From NCBI GenBank assembly GCA_947489705.1, contig CANLEQ010000025.1:1-43777 (forward strand): a DNA stretch of 43,777 nucleotides. Direction: 5' to 3'. The position numbers and the translations under genes were made by a program. Under the pieces are notes generated by a model, which saw only the letters and a program-made list of their open reading frames with translations, was not told where the DNA came from and searched no databases. This stretch comes from an uncultured Paracoccaceae bacterium. Its GTDB lineage: Bacteria; Pseudomonadota; Alphaproteobacteria; Rhodobacterales; Rhodobacteraceae. Positions 35,758 through 43,675 of this stretch are shown piece by piece (position 1 is the first letter of the stretch; every line of letters begins with the position of its first letter).

Positions 35758-36288
35758 ATGTATGCTCTGCTCGCCAGGATTGCCGATCGGATCGCCCGCG
35801 CCACGGCGCTTCTGGGCGGGGTCCTCCTTCTGGGGATCACCGCGATGACCTGCCTGTCGATCGTCGGGCGAGCGCTCGTGCCGTTCGGGATCGGGCCGGG
35901 GCCGGTCCGCGGGATCTACGACTACACCGAGATCGGCGTGGCCGTCGCAATCTTCGCGTTCCTGCCGATCTGCCAGCTCAATCGCGGTCATGCGAGCGTC
36001 GACATCTTCAAGCCGCATTTCGCGCCGGTGGTGAACCGCCTCCTCGATCTGGCGATGGATGCGGCGATGTTCGGCGTCGCGCTGATCGGCGCGCAACGCC
36101 TCTGGCTCGGGATGCTCGACAAGCGGCACTACGGCGAGACGACATTGATTGCGCAGGTACCCGTCTGGCAGGGCTATGCCGCCTCGCTGGTCGGCGCCGT
36201 GGCATTCGCGCTCGTGGCCGCGTTTTGCGTCCTGAGATCGGCCCGGGCGCTCGCCCGCGGCGGCGCGGATCCGGCCGGCCATGTCTGA
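35758..36288 (+). CDS. dctQ: TRAP transporter small permease subunit (DctQ family)
   Basis: A 176-residue inner-membrane protein with four hydrophobic helices. Residues about 20-43 form helix 1 (TALLGGVLLLGITAMTCLSIVGR) and the DYTEIGVAVAIFAFLPICQLNRGHASVDIF stretch is the typical DctQ motif. It couples the solute receptor to the large permease. It starts 35 bases after dctP and overlaps dctM by 8 bases. Confidence 0.9.
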   Translation: MYALLARIADRIARATALLGGVLLLGITAMTCLSIVGRALVPFGIGPGPVRGIYDYTEIGVAVAIFAFLPICQLNRGHASVDIFKPHFAPVVNRLLDLAMDAAMFGVALIGAQRLWLGMLDKRHYGETTLIAQVPVWQGYAASLVGAVAFALVAAFCVLRSARALARGGADPAGHV

Positions 36289-37618
36289 CATCGCGCTGGC
36301 GCTCTGGTCGTTTCCCGTCCTGCTCGCGCTGGTCTTCCTGCGCGCGCCCATCGCGCTCGCGATGATCGCGGTCGGGGTGGGCGGCACGTCGCTGGTGATG
36401 GGCTCGCCCATGATGGTGCTCAACCAGTCCAAGACGCTGATCTACGGGACGTTCTCGACCTATTCCTTCTCGATCATTCCGCTCTTCCTGCTGATGGGGC
36501 AGTTCGCGACGCTCTCGGGCATGTCCGCGTCGCTCTTTCGCGCGGCCGAAGCGTTCCTAGGCCACCGGCGGGGCGGCGTGGCGATGTCGGCGATCGGCGC
36601 CTGCGCGGGCTTCGGGGCGATCTGCGGCTCGTCGCTCGCCACGGCGGCCACGATGGGTCAGACCGCCCTGCCCGAGATGAAACGCTACGGCTATCCCGGC
36701 TCGCTCTCGACCGGGGCGCTGGCGGCGGGCGGCACGCTCGGCATCCTGATCCCGCCTTCGGTGATCCTCGTCATCTATGCCATCCTCGCGGAGCAGAATA
36801 TCGAGAAGCTGTTCGTGGCGGCCCTGATCCCCGGCCTTCTCGCGGCTCTGGGCTACGCGATCGCCATCTCGATCTGGGTGCGCGTCTCGCCGGGGGCCGC
36901 GCGGGTCGGGCCTCGGGTGCGCTGGCCCGACCGGATGGCGGCCCTCGCCCGGGTCTGGCCGGTGATGGTCATCTTCCTGGCGGTCGTGGGCGGGATCTAT
37001 GCGGGGATCTTCACCCCGACCGAAGCGGCCGCCGTGGGGGCCGCCGGCACCGCCATCGCGGCGCTCGCGGCACGGCAGCTCGACCTCGCGCGACTGAAAC
37101 ACGCGATCTACGCCACCGCGTCCTCGTCGGCGATGATCTTCCTCATCATCCTGGGCGCCGGCATCTACAACAGCTTCCTCGCCCTCACGCAATTGCCGCA
37201 GGAGGCCTCGGCCTGGATCGGCGCGCAGGACGTGTCGCCCTGGATCGTGCTCGCCGCGGTGCTGGTCATGTATCTCGTTTTCGGCTGCGTCATGGACAGC
37301 CTGTCGATGGTGCTCCTGACGGTGCCGATCATCTATCCGGTCATGCGCGTGCTGGATTTCGGCATGGCCCCCGGCGAATTCGGCCTCTGGTTCGGGATCC
37401 TCGTTCTGATCGTGGTCGAGGTCGGGCTGATCACGCCGCCCGTGGGCATGAACCTCTTCATCATCAACTCGATGGATCCCGACACCCCGATCGGCCAGAC
37501 CTATCGCGGCGCCCTGCCCTTCGTGATCACCGACGTCCTGCGGGTGATCGTCCTCGTGGCGTTCCCTGCGATCACGCTCTGGCTGGTCCGACTCGTCGAC
37601 GCGCTCGGGGCGCCCTGA
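36281..37618 (+). CDS. dctM: TRAP transporter large permease subunit (DctM family)
   Basis: A 445-residue permease with about twelve membrane helices that uses an ion gradient to import the substrate delivered by DctP. Family landmarks are FSIIPLFLLMGQFATLSGMSASLFRAAEAFLGHRRGGVAMSAIGACAGFGAICGSSLATAATMG, SLSTGALAAGGTLGILIPPSVILVIYA, GIFTPTEAAAVGAAG and the C-terminal EVGLITPPVGMNLFII. The operon ends here; a 95-base gap separates it from the oxidase operon. Confidence 0.94.
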   Translation: MSDIALALWSFPVLLALVFLRAPIALAMIAVGVGGTSLVMGSPMMVLNQSKTLIYGTFSTYSFSIIPLFLLMGQFATLSGMSASLFRAAEAFLGHRRGGVAMSAIGACAGFGAICGSSLATAATMGQTALPEMKRYGYPGSLSTGALAAGGTLGILIPPSVILVIYAILAEQNIEKLFVAALIPGLLAALGYAIAISIWVRVSPGAARVGPRVRWPDRMAALARVWPVMVIFLAVVGGIYAGIFTPTEAAAVGAAGTAIAALAARQLDLARLKHAIYATASSSAMIFLIILGAGIYNSFLALTQLPQEASAWIGAQDVSPWIVLAAVLVMYLVFGCVMDSLSMVLLTVPIIYPVMRVLDFGMAPGEFGLWFGILVLIVVEVGLITPPVGMNLFIINSMDPDTPIGQTYRGALPFVITDVLRVIVLVAFPAITLWLVRLVDALGAP

Positions 37619-37659
37619 CGGATGTCGCGCGCGCCCGGCATCTTCGCGACGATTGCATA

Positions 37660-37676
37660 GGCGGCAATTTGCCGCC
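37660..37676. promoter_or_regulatory. Perfect palindrome upstream of the oxidase operon
   Basis: GGCGGCAATTTGCCGCC has 8-base arms around a single base. It lies 37 bases before the start of the cytochrome oxidase subunit II gene and 42 bases after the TRAP stop codon. There is no T run after it, so an operator for an oxidase-operon regulator is more likely than a terminator. I cannot name the regulator; it does not match the FNR/FnrL TTGAT-N4-ATCAA motif. Confidence 0.45.
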
Positions 37677-37712
37677 ACAGATACCTGCGAGGGACATTTC
37701 GAAGGCACCACC

Positions 37713-38705
37713 ATGATCGCGCGACGCGCCTTTGGCGTCATTGGCCTCGGGGCCCTCACCCTTTCGCTCGCCGCATGTGACGGCCCGCAATCGGCATTGA
37801 GCCCCGGGGGCCGCGACGCCGACGTTCTGGCCTCGCTCTTCTGGATCATGCTGATCGGCGCCGTGGCGATCTGGCTGCTGATCAACGGCCTTTTCTTCTT
37901 TCTCACGCGGATCCGGCCGCGCGCCATGCCGCGGCGGGCGGCCGAGGCGCTGATCATCGGCGGCGGCATCGTCTTTCCCACCATCGTCGTGGCCGGCCTT
38001 CTGACCTACGGGCTGTCGATCATGCCCGACCAGCGCGCCGTGGGCAAAGGCACCCGCATCGAGGTCGTGGGCGAGCAATGGTGGTGGCGCGTCCATTACT
38101 GGCCCGAAGGCGCGGACGAACCCATCGTCGCGGCCAACGAGATCCGCCTGCCCGCCGGCACGCGGTCCGAGATCACGCTCAAGGCCGCGCGGGTGATCCA
38201 CTCGTTCTGGATCCCCGGCCTCGGCGGCAAGACCGACATGATCCCGGGCCGCGTCAACCGCATGTCGCTGGAGCCGACCGAGACGGGCACCTATCGCGGG
38301 CAATGCGCGGAATTCTGCGGCGACAGCCACGCCCTCATGGCGCTCAACGCCGTGGTCCTGCGGCCCGAATCCTTCGACGCGTGGCTCGGGCGCATCGCCC
38401 GCCCCGCCGGGCCGCCCGAGACCGAACTCGCCCGGAAAGGTGCGGCCGTGTTCCTCTCCGAAGGCTGCGGCGCCTGCCACGCCATCCGCGGGACCGCGGC
38501 CGCGGGCAGGCTCGGCCCCGACCTCACCCATCTGGCAAGCCGGACCTCGCTGGCCGCGGGGATCCTCGACATGACGCCGGAGGCGCTCGCCGCGTGGATC
38601 ACCGATCCCGACGCGATCAAGCCCGGCGCGCGGATGCCCGGATACGACCACCTGGCGCAAGCCGAGATGACCGCACTCGTCGCCTATCTCGAGGGGCTGG
38701 AATGA
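37713..38705 (+). CDS. coxB: caa3-type cytochrome c oxidase subunit II with haem c domain
   Basis: A 330-residue subunit that accepts electrons at CuA and passes them to subunit I. A lipoprotein signal peptide ends in the lipobox LAAC, so the mature N-terminus is probably lipidated. Two membrane helices lie at about residues 45-66 and 80-103. The CuA domain has the electron-entry stretch QWWWRVHYW and ligands His163, Cys198, Glu200, Cys202, His206 and Met209 in QCAEFCGDSHALM. A C-terminal cytochrome c domain carries the haem site GCGACHAI at about Cys252-His256 and Met in ARMPGY, which makes this a caa3-type subunit. Its ATGA stop overlaps the next start. Confidence 0.93.
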   Translation: MIARRAFGVIGLGALTLSLAACDGPQSALSPGGRDADVLASLFWIMLIGAVAIWLLINGLFFFLTRIRPRAMPRRAAEALIIGGGIVFPTIVVAGLLTYGLSIMPDQRAVGKGTRIEVVGEQWWWRVHYWPEGADEPIVAANEIRLPAGTRSEITLKAARVIHSFWIPGLGGKTDMIPGRVNRMSLEPTETGTYRGQCAEFCGDSHALMALNAVVLRPESFDAWLGRIARPAGPPETELARKGAAVFLSEGCGACHAIRGTAAAGRLGPDLTHLASRTSLAAGILDMTPEALAAWITDPDAIKPGARMPGYDHLAQAEMTALVAYLEGLE

Positions 38706-41308
38706 CCACGACGGACTTCACCCCCGATCCCGCCCGCATCTCGGCCGTCCCGGACCAGGACCGCTGGCCCGAAGGCATCTACCCCCCGACCGAAGAGATG
38801 CTGGCCGAACCCGTGGATCCGGAGCTTTGCAAGGCGCAGGAGGCGCGCCTGCGCGAGGTCTGGGCCGATCCCAAGGGCTGGCGCTACTGGTCGGCGGTCA
38901 ACAATTCCGAGGTCGGCAAGTGGTATTGCCTGATGGCGTTCGGCTACATGCTGGCCGCCGGGGTGCTGGCGCTTTTGATGCGGGTGCAGCTCGCCGTGCC
39001 CGACAACGATTTCCTGAGCGCCGACCGCTTCAACCAGTTCTTCACCATGCACGGCTCGGCGATGATGTTCCTCTTCGCCGTGCCGATGTTCGAGGCGATC
39101 AGCATCCTGATCCTGCCGGCCTTCCTCGGCGCGCGCGATATGCCCTTCCCGCGGCTCTCGGCCTACGGGTTCTGGTGCTTCGTGATCGGCGGCGTCTTCG
39201 TCTTCGGGTCGATCTTCTTCGATTCGGCGCCGAAATCGGGCTGGTTCATGTATCCGCCGCTCTCGATGCTCGACGGGGGGATCGGCGCCGATATCTGGCT
39301 GCTGGGTCTCTCGTTCATCGAGGTGGCCTCGATCGCCGCGGCGGTCGAACTCATCGTCGGCGTCATCAAGTGCCGCCCGCCCGGCATGCGCATCAACCTC
39401 ATGCCGCTCTATGCGTGGTACGTGCTGGTCGTAGGCGGCATGATCCTCTTCGCCTTCCCGCCGCTCATCGCGGGCGATCTCCTGTTCGAGATGCAAAGGA
39501 GCTTCGACTGGCCGTTCTTCGACCCCGCGCGCGGCGGCGATCCGATGCTCTGGCAGCACCTCTTCTGGATCTTCGGCCATCCGGAGGTCTACATCATCTT
39601 CCTTCCCTCGATCGCGATCGCGGCAATGGTCGTCCCCACCGCGGCGCAGATCCCGATCTGGGGCTACAGCTGGATCGTCCTCTCGGCTGTGGGCACCGGC
39701 TTCCTCAGCTTCGGGCTCTGGGCGCATCACATGTTCGCCACGGGGCTGCCGGCGATGTCGCTGGGCTTCTTCTCGGCGGCATCCGAGGCGGTCGTGATCC
39801 CCACGGGGGTCCAGCTCTTCGCGTTCATGGCGACGCTGATGGTCGGCCGGGTGACGATGCTGTTGCCGATGCTCTGGATCGCAGGGGGTGTCGCGATCTT
39901 CACCGCCGGCGGCCTCACCGGCGTGATGGTGGCGCTGGCGCCCTTCGACTGGCAGGTCCACGACAGCTATTTCATCGTGGCGCATCTGCATTATACGATC
40001 TTCGGCGGCATGATCTTTCCGGTCGTGGCGGGCATCTACTATTTCTACCCGTTCTTCACCAAGAAGAAGATGTCCGAGAAACTCGGCCGGATCAGCTTCT
40101 GGCTGACCTTCACGGGCTTCAACATCTGCTTCTTCCCGATGCACCTGACAGGGTTGAAAGGCATGCCGCGCCGGGTCTTCACCTATCCCGGCGATATCGG
40201 CTGGGACTGGCTCAACGCGATCTCGACCTTCGGCGCCTTCGTGACCGCCGCGGGCATCCTCGTCTTCGCATGGGACCTGCTGCGCCCCAAGGGCAAGCAG
40301 CCTCTGACCGAGCGCAACCCGTGGAATGCCGGCACGCTCGAATGGTCGCATGACGTGCCCGAGGAATTCTGGGGCGTGCGCTCGGTGCCCCACATCACCT
40401 CGCGCTATCCCCTCTGGCAGCAGCCCAAGCTGCTCGAGCGGATGGATGCCGGGCGCTACTACCTCGCCGATGCCGAATTCGGCCATCGCGAGACGCTGAT
40501 CACCACGGCCATCGATGCGCGGCCCCAGCATATCGCACGCGTGACCGGCCCCGCCTGGTGCACGATCTGGGCCGCGATCTTCACCGGCGGCGCCTTCATC
40601 TTTCCCACCTTCCACCTCTACGCGCCCGCGCTGATCTCGGGCGCACTGGCGCTCGCCTGCATCATCTGGTGGCTCTGGACCTCGACGGCGCAGCATCCCG
40701 AAGTCGTCAAGAAGGATGTGGGCCTCGGCCTCAAGCTGCCGATCTATGTCTCGGGCAGCGCGGCGCCAGGCTGGTGGGGCATGTTCATCACGATGCTGGG
40801 CGACATGACGGCCTTCGCCTCGCTGGTCTTCGGAGTGTTCTTCTATTGGACCGCGCGGCCGGATTTCCCGCCCGCGGCCGCCGCACATGCGACGCTGCCC
40901 TGGGTCTATGCCGCCGTAATCTGCTACACGCTCGCCTGGGCGGCGACCTGGGCCGCGCGCAACGTCAATTGCGCGGGCAACGCGGCACGCGCGTTCCAGG
41001 GGCTCGTGGCGGCGGTGGTCCTGACGATCGCCGGGGCCGGATCGCTCTTCTGGGCGCTCTGGGGGGCGGGGATGGACCCGACCGAGCATGTCTATCCGGC
41101 GATCATGTGGGTGCTGGTCGTCTGGGTGCTGGCCCATTCGCTGGCGGGGCTCGTGATGCTGGGCTTCTGCATCGCCGGGTCGATCTTCGGACGGCTCACG
41201 CCGCGATACGACGCGGATCTGTGGAACGTCACCCTCTTCTGGCATTTCCTGGCGCTGACCGCCTTCGTCACCTGTACGATGGTCGGCGCGGTTCCGAGGC
41301 TCATGTGA
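38702..41308 (+). CDS. Cytochrome c oxidase subunit I-III fusion, atypical proton channels
   Basis: This 868-residue protein joins the catalytic subunit I (residues about 1-600) to a shortened subunit III-like part (about 615-868). The haem a ligand is His117 (TMHGSAMM), CuB ligands are His293 in GHPEVY and His342/His343 in WAHHMFATG, the cross-linked Tyr is 297, and HDSYFIVAHLHY holds both further haem histidines. Glu295 at the end of the D channel is present. However Gln371 in PTGVQLF replaces the K-channel lysine (canonical PTGIK, spacing to the CuB histidines identical), and Ile135 and Ser153 replace the two D-channel asparagines, although the entry Asp146 is kept. In the subunit III part GDMTAF has Asp where the family usually has Glu. 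Oxygen reduction should work; the pumping mechanism may differ. Confidence 0.92.
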   Translation: MTTTDFTPDPARISAVPDQDRWPEGIYPPTEEMLAEPVDPELCKAQEARLREVWADPKGWRYWSAVNNSEVGKWYCLMAFGYMLAAGVLALLMRVQLAVPDNDFLSADRFNQFFTMHGSAMMFLFAVPMFEAISILILPAFLGARDMPFPRLSAYGFWCFVIGGVFVFGSIFFDSAPKSGWFMYPPLSMLDGGIGADIWLLGLSFIEVASIAAAVELIVGVIKCRPPGMRINLMPLYAWYVLVVGGMILFAFPPLIAGDLLFEMQRSFDWPFFDPARGGDPMLWQHLFWIFGHPEVYIIFLPSIAIAAMVVPTAAQIPIWGYSWIVLSAVGTGFLSFGLWAHHMFATGLPAMSLGFFSAASEAVVIPTGVQLFAFMATLMVGRVTMLLPMLWIAGGVAIFTAGGLTGVMVALAPFDWQVHDSYFIVAHLHYTIFGGMIFPVVAGIYYFYPFFTKKKMSEKLGRISFWLTFTGFNICFFPMHLTGLKGMPRRVFTYPGDIGWDWLNAISTFGAFVTAAGILVFAWDLLRPKGKQPLTERNPWNAGTLEWSHDVPEEFWGVRSVPHITSRYPLWQQPKLLERMDAGRYYLADAEFGHRETLITTAIDARPQHIARVTGPAWCTIWAAIFTGGAFIFPTFHLYAPALISGALALACIIWWLWTSTAQHPEVVKKDVGLGLKLPIYVSGSAAPGWWGMFITMLGDMTAFASLVFGVFFYWTARPDFPPAAAAHATLPWVYAAVICYTLAWAATWAARNVNCAGNAARAFQGLVAAVVLTIAGAGSLFWALWGAGMDPTEHVYPAIMWVLVVWVLAHSLAGLVMLGFCIAGSIFGRLTPRYDADLWNVTLFWHFLALTAFVTCTMVGAVPRLM

Positions 41309-41697
41309 TGGCGCGCGCGGCGAAACCCCACCTTCCGCCCAAGACGGCGCTCTGGCAGCTGATCGCCGCCCCGATCATCTGGTCGGTGCATTTCGTCGTG
41401 ACCTATGGCGGCACCGCGATCTTCTGCGCCAAGGTCGATCTGGGGCCCGACGCTTTGGCGCTGCGCGGCTATATCGGGATCGTCACGCTGGTGGCGCTTC
41501 TGGCGATCGCCGCGATGGGATGGCTCGCCTGGCGCAAATGGGACCTCACCGATGACTGGGACTATATCCACGAGGAACCGACCGACGAGGAACGGACCGA
41601 GTTTCTCGGCCATGCCGGCGTTCTGCTGTCGGTCGTCTCGGCGATCGGCGTGATCTTCGTGGGGCTTCCGGGCCTCGTCATCACGGGGTGCACCTGA
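41308..41697 (+). CDS. Small membrane protein of the oxidase operon
   Basis: This 129-residue protein has three hydrophobic helices at residues about 14-33 (WQLIAAPIIWSVHFVVTYGG), 47-69 and 100-125, with an acidic loop (DDWDYIHEEPTDEERTE) between the last two. I do not recognise the family with certainty. It sits between the oxidase catalytic gene and the CtaG gene with one-base stop/start overlaps on both sides, so it is very probably a small subunit or assembly factor of this oxidase. A cysteine near residue 37 and another before the end are notable but I see no metal motif. Confidence 0.78.
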   Translation: MARAAKPHLPPKTALWQLIAAPIIWSVHFVVTYGGTAIFCAKVDLGPDALALRGYIGIVTLVALLAIAAMGWLAWRKWDLTDDWDYIHEEPTDEERTEFLGHAGVLLSVVSAIGVIFVGLPGLVITGCT

Positions 41698-42257
41698 TGC
41701 GGTGGGCGGCGAGCGCCGCGGCGATGACCGCACTTCTCTTCGCGCTGCCCTGGGATGCGTGGCTGGGGGAATTCGCGGCGCACATGCTGCGGCACATCGC
41801 GCTGGTCGCGCTCGTGGCACCCTTGCTCGCGCTCGCCATGCCCGCGCGATGGAACGGATTCGCGCCGCCGGCGCTTGCCGGGGCGACGGTCGAATTCCTG
41901 GTGGTCTGGGGCTGGCACCTGCCCGCCCCGCATCTGGCCGCCGACGGTTCCGCCATGATCGAGGCGGCGCAATACCTCTCCTTCGCGATCGTCGGGCTCG
42001 CCGTCTGGTGGGGGGCCTTCGCGGCGCAGAGCGCGTTGGTCGGCGCGGCGGGGCTCTTTCTCACGTCGATGCACATGACCCTGCTGGGCGCGATCCTGAT
42101 CTTCGCGGGACGGGTGATCTGCGACAACGGCATGACGCTGGCGGATCAGCATCTGGGCGCGATGATCATGCTGGCCATCGGCACGCCCGCCTACCTTCTG
42201 GGGGGCCTCGTTCTGGCCGCCCGCGCACTGGCCCTGCCCGAGGAGCGTTCCGCATGA
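41697..42257 (+). CDS. Cytochrome c oxidase assembly factor, caa3 CtaG type
   Basis: A 186-residue inner-membrane protein with five or six helices that resembles the CtaG family from Bacillus-type caa3 oxidases, thought to help form the CuA or CuB centre. Motifs are FAAHMLRHIALVALVAPLLALAMPAR near residue 26, VVWGWHLPAPHLAA and FLTSMHMTLLGAILIFAGRVICD; the histidines and methionines in the helices are candidate copper ligands. It starts in a one-base overlap with the preceding gene and its stop overlaps the cytochrome c start by four bases. It is not related to the periplasmic Cox11-type CtaG. Confidence 0.86.
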   Translation: MRWAASAAAMTALLFALPWDAWLGEFAAHMLRHIALVALVAPLLALAMPARWNGFAPPALAGATVEFLVVWGWHLPAPHLAADGSAMIEAAQYLSFAIVGLAVWWGAFAAQSALVGAAGLFLTSMHMTLLGAILIFAGRVICDNGMTLADQHLGAMIMLAIGTPAYLLGGLVLAARALALPEERSA

Positions 42258-43333
42258 AGACCGTCATCCGGACCCTCGCGGCCCTCGCCGCCATCGCCGC
42301 GGTCGGGGGCGGCGCGGTCGTGACCTTCGGCCTCTACAACGTCTCGGCGCGGCTGGGGCACCTGCCCTTCGTGGCGCCCGTCCTGCACACGACGTTCATC
42401 AACTCCGTCGAGACCTGGTCGATGGGCACCGAGGTGCCCGAGGGGTTCATGACCCCCGCCATGGTCGATCTGGGCGCGGGGCATTTCGACACGGCATGCC
42501 GCACTTGCCACGCCGCCCCGGGAGAGATCCGGACGGCCACGATCCTGTCGATGGTGCCGCAACCGCCGCATATCACCGAGGCGGTGGATCACTGGGACCC
42601 GGCCGAGCTGCACTGGATCGTCCATCAGGGCGTCAAGATGAGCGGCATGCCCGCCTGGCCCGCCGACCGCCCCGACGAGGTCTGGGCGATGGTCGCCTTC
42701 CTGAGCGAAGTGGCGCGGATGGCGCCCGCCGATTACCGCGATCTGGTCGAGACGGACGTTCCCGCGGGCGCCCCGCCCCAGACCGCCTATTGCGCCTCGT
42801 GCCACGAGGCCGACGGCGTTTCGGGCAACCCGCATATCCCACGGCTCGACATCCTGTCGGAAGACTACATGGCCATGACGCTTGCGGCCTATCGCGCGGG
42901 CCACCGGCAAAGCGGTTTCATGCGCCAGGCCGCGACGCGCGTGGGCGAGGAGGATCTCGCGGCCCTTGCCGCGTGGTTCGCAGGCCGGCCGGCGGGCCCC
43001 GCGCAAGCGGGCGACGCGGATACCGCGCAGATCGAACGGGGTCGCGTCGTCGCCCATGCCGAGGCCGAAGGCGACGAGGATGTCCCCGCCTGCCGGGCCT
43101 GCCACGGCCCCTGGCCCGAGCCGCTCGACCAGGACTTTCCCTCGCTCGCGGGGCAATACGCGCCCTATCTCGAGACGCAGCTGCATCTCTGGCGCGCGGG
43201 CGCGCGGGGCGGCGGGCAACGGGCCGAGCTCATGCACGAATCGGCCGATCGGCTGACCGACGCGCAGATCGCGGATATCGCGGCCTATTACGCTTCGCTG
43301 CGCCCCGCCAAGCTCGACGACGTGGCGGAGTGA
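42254..43333 (+). CDS. Membrane-anchored tri-haem cytochrome c
   Basis: A 359-residue protein with an N-terminal helix (residues about 5-30, rich in Ala, Ile and Val), no obvious cleavage site, and three haem c motifs: CRTCH at Cys82, CASCH at Cys180 and CRACH at Cys280. The haem domains lie in the periplasm if the N-terminal helix is an anchor. The last two domains look like the cytochrome c4/c553 type (SLAGQYAPYLETQLHLWRAG). Its place as the last gene of the oxidase operon suggests it donates electrons to the caa3 oxidase or links it to a dehydrogenase or the bc1 complex. It needs the system I Ccm machinery. Confidence 0.88.
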   Translation: MKTVIRTLAALAAIAAVGGGAVVTFGLYNVSARLGHLPFVAPVLHTTFINSVETWSMGTEVPEGFMTPAMVDLGAGHFDTACRTCHAAPGEIRTATILSMVPQPPHITEAVDHWDPAELHWIVHQGVKMSGMPAWPADRPDEVWAMVAFLSEVARMAPADYRDLVETDVPAGAPPQTAYCASCHEADGVSGNPHIPRLDILSEDYMAMTLAAYRAGHRQSGFMRQAATRVGEEDLAALAAWFAGRPAGPAQAGDADTAQIERGRVVAHAEAEGDEDVPACRACHGPWPEPLDQDFPSLAGQYAPYLETQLHLWRAGARGGGQRAELMHESADRLTDAQIADIAAYYASLRPAKLDDVAE

Positions 43334-43347
43334 CGCGCCGGCGTCAC
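43330..43347 (+). terminator. Hairpin overlapping the stop of the oxidase operon
   Basis: GTGACGC and GCGTCAC form a perfect 7-base-pair stem around GCCG that includes the stop codon of the tri-haem cytochrome gene. A TTTTT run follows 18 bases later, so it could be a terminator with an unusual spacing. Confidence 0.45.
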
Positions 43348-43367
43348 GCCATCCCGAGCGCCGACTT

Positions 43368-43391
43368 TTTGAACACCAACTCCTGTTCAAA
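43368..43391. repeat. 8-bp inverted repeat TTTGAACA-N8-TGTTCAAA
   Basis: The two perfect 8-base arms flank the 8-base spacer CCAACTCC. The symmetry and spacing are like an operator for a dimeric repressor. There is no obvious gene start next to it on the plus strand inside the window, so the target is unclear. Confidence 0.45.
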
Positions 43392-43416
43392 CAAACCAAT
43401 TCTCCTTCACTACCCG

Positions 43417-43662
43417 TTAGTTAACCGGCACCCCGTCGCACATACTGTGCATGTTCATAGATACACACGACCTTGCCGCTCGAAGCAAATGCTCGCCGCG
43501 AAGGCTACAATCGCTCCGATATTTGAGGTCTCCGCGCTTGTAGCCTTCGCTTGCCCAACACGAAGTCATGTTAAATGGCCAGCTCAGGCCATACATTTTC
43601 CAGAATGTCAGAAAACCGATCAGAAACTCCTTAAGATTCGATATGAATACCAACTTCATCAT
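43417..43662 (-). other. Weak 81-codon open frame, doubtful gene
   Basis: The frame encodes a protein with a hydrophobic N-terminal half (VFISNLKEFLIGFLTFW) and a cysteine-containing basic second half (RAARSCVSMNMHSMC). I recognise no family. The frame spans the 13-base inverted repeat, lacks a clear ribosome-binding site and lies in AT-richer DNA beside an insertion sequence. It may be a remnant of a larger gene or no gene at all. Confidence 0.2.
43498..43550. repeat. 13-bp perfect inverted repeat with 27-base spacer
   Basis: GCGAAGGCTACAA (43498-43510) and TTGTAGCCTTCGC (43538-43550) are perfect complements. There is no following T run, so a plain terminator is unlikely. It could be the end structure of a decayed mobile element, a protein-binding site or a small-RNA stem. 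Confidence 0.6.
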
Positions 43663-43675
43663 ATGGATATCTCTC

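Larger units (their letters stand above)
43334..43675. other. AT-richer gene-poor stretch before the insertion sequence
   Basis: About 340 bases are clearly less G+C-rich than the oxidase operon before them. They hold a hairpin, an 8-base inverted repeat, a 13-base inverted repeat and one weak open frame, all annotated separately. The composition and the adjacent insertion sequence suggest foreign or decayed DNA. Confidence 0.55.

Noticed and set aside
38684-41245. Very long open frame antisense to the oxidase I-III fusion
   Set aside because: Rich in Arg, His, Glu and Asp with no recognisable domain; the sense strand holds clear oxidase motifs. It is the mirror of a high-G+C codon pattern.
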